In this document: piece by piece, positions 60,035 through 64,000 of the stretch
Layout: each line of letters opens with the position of its first letter
Position numbering within the stretch: position 1 is the stretch's first letter
Source of the DNA: Ichthyophthirius multifiliis
Taxonomy: Eukaryota > Ciliophora > Oligohymenophorea > Hymenostomatida
Assembly: GCF_000220395.1 (NCBI RefSeq)
Contig: NW_004086444.1
Coordinates: 1-64,000 of the forward strand
Reading direction: 5' to 3'
DNA: 64,000 nucleotides
Notes under the pieces: model-generated
What the model was told of the DNA's origin: nothing
The model's database searches: none
Seen by the model: only the letters and a program-made list of their open reading frames with translations
Translations under genes and position numbers: made by a program

Positions 60035-60039
<5 letters not shown>
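58830..60039 (-). CDS. ODAD1: outer dynein arm docking complex coiled-coil protein (CCDC63/CCDC114 family)
   Basis: These proteins fix outer dynein arms onto doublet microtubules of the axoneme. Start ATG 60039-60037 (MLLFQLLYKLYFTIK), then INTYDKNLQKDNEQVSQL and the family hallmark KIKQIRKERLIFDNIFKNQA, matching the LRKERxxFDNIYKKLE block of ODA docking proteins. Long coiled coil: QYMILENDILTSQLVQLEEL, EEYIQMLEEIENETNNYE, EIIEKLKIRANSDNIIDFLE. The C-terminal block FCNILPDFFLKLDIIQND and then NNVDKFLRILQKKVNHSTN matches the family's LFxKIxCD..VTExNIxxFLGxIExR segment. Two one-base deficits separate these parts (plus-strand T7 59123-59129 and T4 59042-59045); without correction the frame stops at 59029-59027. 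The TGA beyond FQYLQKLFNCE is not resolved, so the left coordinate is approximate. The start Met is the first in frame beside the (TA)n tract and could be internal. Confidence 0.75.

Positions 60040-60099
<60 letters not shown>
60037..60099. repeat. (TA)n microsatellite, longest in the window
   Basis: About 31 TA units directly upstream of the docking-complex gene's putative ATG. Confidence 0.95.
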
Positions 60100-60102
<3 letters not shown>

Positions 60103-60344
60103 ATATACATTTAATAAATAATTTAATGTTTTTATTGATTATTCATTTTGCTTTATAATTATAATTTTAATTTTTAGTCTTTATTTTCTTTCGTATTTTT
60201 TATATCTAAATATTTTATTTTTATTTTTACTTTATTTTTTCTATTTATAAAACATAAAATAATATAAACATCTACAATTATACAAATTTTCTTGAATTTT
60301 ATAATATAATTATGATAATGAATAGTTTTTATTGTAATCAACTT

Positions 60345-61080
60345 TTTTTTTTTTTTTCCCTATTTTCCAGAATTAATTATTTTTATAAAATTATTCCCTT
60401 ATCTTTTAATAGATTTAAAAATTTAATCATAATTTGGTCTTTAGGGTAATATTAAATTTTAATACAATCTATATTAAATCATTTTTTCTACACTATATTA
60501 GCAAAGTATATATATAATATTTTTCTCATTATTTATGAAAATATTAAATTATAAAATCACTCATATTTATTATCTAAAAAGGTTATTTTAAACCACAAAT
60601 TTCATAAATAATGTATACAATACTGCATATGTTTCTGTTTAAGTTAATAGAGAGTTTTATCTAATCTTATTTTTTTCGAAACATTTAAATATCGGGTTTT
60701 GATTTTTAATATTATTTTCTATAAATTTATTAGCACTTTTTTAATCTCTAGTATAATAATTGAAATATCACAAATACACTAAAGCCCTTTTTTAATTATA
60801 TGAAATAACTCTTCAAAGACTTTTCATTATTACATATAAATTTAAAATCTACTTATAAAAAAGACTTATTTTTATTTTTTATATATTTATTTTAAATTGA
60901 GACGATAAAACGGACTTCATTTTAAAGAGTTTACACATTTTTTTTTTAAATGTTAGTTATTTTTTTACATTGTGTAATTTTTTAAAGCCCTACTTTATAT
61001 CCAGAACTTTATGAACCCCTCTTTCCAAGTTTGCATATTATTTAAAAGTTCTTTAATTCACAATTTTTTTTTTGTATTTT
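60345..61080 (-). CDS. possible gene, frame unresolved
   Basis: Several minus-strand pieces look coding but lie in different frames. From 5' to 3' they read RTFKQYANLERGVHKVLDIK, then NNEKSLKSYFIQLKKGFSVF and SKPDIQMFRKKQDQIKLSIN up to TGA 60528-60526, then YYPKDQIMIKFLNLLKDKG near 60.4 kb. The pieces are basic and probably helical. Joining them needs introns or one-base corrections that I cannot fix by eye. No family recognised; it could also be a decaying gene. Confidence 0.3.
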
Positions 61081-62260
61081 TTTATTTATTACTTGAGAGG
61101 ATTCTTATAGGATTTTCTTATATTTAATTAAAATATTTTGTTGGCAAATTTTTCGGTTTATTATATTCTGTTTCTTATATTTAATTTATATTTAGTTTTA
61201 ATGGAAAAAAAAGAGATAAAGTTATTTATGTTTTTTTATTTAGTATATTTTATATAATTTTATGATTTATTAATGTTTTTCTTTTTTTCAAGTTATTTCA
61301 TTTAATAAACATTCAAAATATATTAACTAATATTTTAATAAATACAATAGATTTATATTTTAAAAAATAATTATTTTAAATAAAAATTTAAATATACCTT
61401 TATAAAATAATAAATATTCCAAAAAATTTTAAATGTATTAATAATTTTTATTTATAATCATATAATAAGTTTATTTTTAAATAATATATTTATTTTGACT
61501 TTTTATGTTTACATATGTTTAATTCATAATATAAATTTTATAACTTTCTTAAAAAGAAAATAATTAATACTAAAAAATTAACATTATAATATTAAAAAAG
61601 TATTAAATTATAATGTTTTTTTTACTATTATTATTAAATTTAGTATTTTATTTAAAATTTATAAATGAATTCAATTAAAAAATCGAAAAATATTTTTTTA
61701 TGGTATTTATTCTATATATTAAAGTTAATAAAAAATAAGAAAAAATATAAAAATTATTCTATATATTATAATTCTATTATATATTATTAAATTGAATAAA
61801 AAAATAAATAAATTTGATAGTAATATTATTAAAAATATCTAATAAATATAAATATTTATGTAAATAAAGGATATTAATATTTAATTATAATATAATTGAT
61901 AAAAAAACTTATAATTTTTGTTAAATTAATTAAAAACATTTATATTAAAATAAGAATATTTTTTCCACACAAAAACAATCATATTAAAAACTTAAATAAA
62001 ATAATTTTAATAAAAATAATAGCATATATATATATATAATATAAATCAAATTAGCATTTCATTAAATAAATTAAAAATTAATTAAAAAAATAAATATAAA
62101 AACCCTAAAAAAATAAAATATTTCAGATAAATAAAAATATCGATTTATTATATAAAAACAAAATCTATCTTCTTTGTATATTATTAATAAAAATAAAATA
62201 AAATAAAAATATACATAAAAATAAAAATAAAAAGCAAACAAACAAAAATTAATCCATAAT
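61081..62260. other. AT-rich spacer between divergent genes
   Basis: Almost pure A/T over 1.18 kb with a short (TA)n at 62023-62039. The hydrophobic minus frames at 62071-62366 are shadows of the AT-rich leader and of the SAPS gene start. Confidence 0.6.
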
Positions 62261-64000
62261 ATGTTACGAAACGATAAAATAAACAATATTCTAAATTCTT
62301 CCGAAAATCGAGATGTTTATTTATTAAACTAATTATTAAACCAAGAAGATAATTTAATATAATCATTAAAACGCAAAAATCCGAAACTTGAGGAATACTT
62401 CAAAGACAACATTCCCGTAATTCAGCAGTTAATATAATATATATCGTTTGAGCATCTTGACACAAATAACTTAGAAAGATGTTTTAAATTTCCACAAGTA
62501 TCAAACGAAGTTTTTGAATCAAAATCTACCATAATAATGAACATATTTGAAACAGAATAAAATAAAAATATTTTATTAAATTAACTGACATGTGCTTTAA
62601 GATGTTAGATTCCTTTTAACCCTGTTTTAGCCAGTTATTGGTCAAATCTAATGAGATAATTATTAGCTAGTTATCCCTCTTATATTATTTCTTATTTCTT
62701 TGAAGACACTTTTTAATTAAAAAGCTTATTTAAGCATTTATATAATGAATCTATAAGTAAAAAATATTCTATATGCATATTATATTTTTTAATTTTTTTA
62801 AAAAGCTCTTTTTATATAAAATATGCTGACATTAGAAAGTACAAAATTAAATTAAAAAGCATAAAAATACGGCACTTAAAAAATACAATTGATAAATGAT
62901 TTTTTAGAAAATTTTGAAAATTACGAACATGAGGAAATATAAAGTTTCAGCTAAATAATAACCGAAATAATAAAAAATTATTTCCTAGTACATGACGGGA
63001 GAGAAATAGTCGAAAATCTATGTCAAAAAACTCCATCTGAAGTCCTTTTTATGAACATAAAATCAAAAAAAAGTGACTGTAGAAATGGAGCGTATGAAAT
63101 AATACTTTAAATATCTTAATATTATGCTTTTAATGGAACCTAGATTTTAAAGAATTACAACGAAGAAAGTGAATACTACAAATCAATGGTATAATAGTAT
63201 CAAAAAGTTCCTTTTATATAAGAAATAGTTAATTTTATTGAATATTTAAAGGAAATACTGCCTGTAAATAAAAAAACGAGAAAACTTTAGGCAGTGAAAG
63301 ATTAAAATTGATAGAAATTATCAATTATTTAATCCGAATAGCTTTCCCTTCTATATAAGAAAATATTATAAATCACAAAATAATTTAGATCTTGCTCGAT
63401 AACTTCGTATATTTTAATTTTAATGGAATAATATCCTGTTGCATAAAGTTTCATCAATTATATTTTACATTATCGAAAATTAAGAAAAACCAAGTTTTCA
63501 AATATACATAGAGCATCTGCTTTTAGATTTAAAACTAACTGAATAATTAATGAAAAGTGATAATATATAAAAAAAAGGTTGCTTCCCTTTTCTTGTTAAA
63601 ATTTCAGATTCTTTAGACAAAATGATTGAAAATTAAATTCAAAAAAATATTAATTTATATATAATAGAAGATGCCTATACAGATGAATGGATTTAATTTA
63701 TTAACGATACAGTAGATGTATATAAAGAAAAGAATGTAGAGATATTGGAAAATTTTCACTAATTTATTCAAAATCCATTTGCTTAACCACTAATACAAAG
63801 GAAAAATGATGCGGATAACGATATGCCTACTTATTCAGTATAAGAAACTTTATAATTAATAGAGAAAATGAAAAAAAGAGACTCTTATATAATGTAAATA
63901 GAATAAAGATAATATTATAAGCATAAAATTCAAAAAATTAAAAAAAGCATTAGTTAAGATTCCGTAAGATATACAGATAAAAATAAAAAAAGAGATACTA
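62261..64000 (+). CDS. PPP6R: PP6 regulatory subunit, SAPS domain (partial, runs off the window)
   Basis: SAPS proteins are regulatory subunits of the Sit4/PP6 phosphatase. Start ATG 62261 (MLRNDKINNILNSSENRD). Family order: LLNQEDNLIQSLKRKNPKLE (the LLDEDDLIQECKAQNPKL block), FKDNIPVIQQLIQYISFE, CFKFPQVSNEVFES, FNPVLASYWSNLMRQLLAS, FKHLYNESITLFIQNMLTLE across an intron at 62757-62805, then LGSERLKLIEIINYLIRIAF and WNNILLHKVSSIIFYIIEN, the YPWNNxLHxxV block. The last part (MKSDNIQKKGCFPFLVKISD, EDAYTDEWIQFINDTVDVY) keeps the SAPS end. The conserved blocks join only after adding one base at A7 63270-63276 and one at T4 63418-63421. No TGA occurs before 64000, so the 3' end is missing. Confidence 0.85.

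Noticed and set aside
1-64000. Transposons, IES remnants, CRISPR arrays, telomeric C4A2 repeats
   Set aside because: I looked for terminal repeats, transposase motifs, direct-repeat/spacer arrays and CCCCAA tracts and saw none. The spacers are only A/T-rich.

Overview
The window looks like macronuclear DNA of an oligohymenophorean ciliate, and the extreme AT-richness best fits Ichthyophthirius multifiliis or a close relative (inference, no search was run). Reading frames stay open through very many TAA and TAG codons and close at TGA. Conserved families read correctly only if TAA/TAG are glutamine (ciliate nuclear code, table 6). This is why almost no standard-code ORFs exist here and why those that do are mostly shadows. 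Genes lie on both strands, with short AT-rich introns of about 35-80 nt (GT..AG), separated by AT-only spacers with (TA)n microsatellites. One tRNA-Arg(UCU) is present.

Layout. 0.6-1.0 kb frataxin; 1.5-2.2 kb orphan; 2.9-4.75 kb two minus-strand genes, one coding for a tail-anchored coiled-coil protein; 5.0-5.7 kb small orphan; 6.3-10.6 kb RPGRIP1/RPGRIP1L-like protein with C-terminal EF-hands; 11.0 kb tiny membrane protein; 11.7-14.4 kb glucosidase II alpha-type GH31 enzyme; 15.7-16.5 kb PEX11; 17.0 kb tRNA; 17.9-18.8 kb unresolved island; 19.1-20.1 kb propeller-like protein; 21.5-23.2 kb Asn/Lys-rich orphan; 23.3-25.9 kb double cyclic-nucleotide-binding protein; 26.3-27.9 kb SLC45-like transporter; 29.2-30.5 kb two orphans; 30.9-33.9 kb TTLL6-type tubulin polyglutamylase; 34.3-37.9 kb ciliate transmembrane family; 38.2-40.1 kb NOG2/GNL2 GTPase; 40.6-42.0 kb DNAJB6-like protein; 42.1-43.8 kb second double cNBD protein; 45.1-46.5 kb EF-hand protein with Gly-Phe-Pro-Pro-Gln-Gln repeats; 47.6-50.7 kb large alpha-solenoid-like orphan; 51.3-54.4 kb 1047-residue intronless orphan; 54.8-58.5 kb secreted cysteine-rich protein; 58.8-60.0 kb outer-dynein-arm docking-complex coiled coil; 60.3-61.1 kb unresolved island; 62.3-64.0 kb PP6 regulatory subunit (SAPS), cut by the window end.

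The genes do not form an operon or pathway cluster. Several serve cilia (RPGRIP1L-like, TTLL6-like, ODA docking complex), as expected of a ciliate. The rest are housekeeping genes: iron-sulphur metabolism, ER glycan trimming, peroxisome division, 60S ribosome export, chaperone and phosphatase regulation.

The most useful discovery for a user of this sequence is about quality. At eleven places, in seven genes, the conserved frame is lost at or beside a homopolymer and regained by adding exactly one base. Never is a base in excess at these sites. That looks like homopolymer under-calling in the assembly, not pseudogenes or programmed frameshifting. Biological curiosities are five introns built around a T-run/A-run dyad, matching intron positions in the two cNBD genes, an initiator exon that may be the bare ATG, and a ciliary RPGRIP1L-like protein carrying EF-hands. 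I found no convincing undescribed multigene system.
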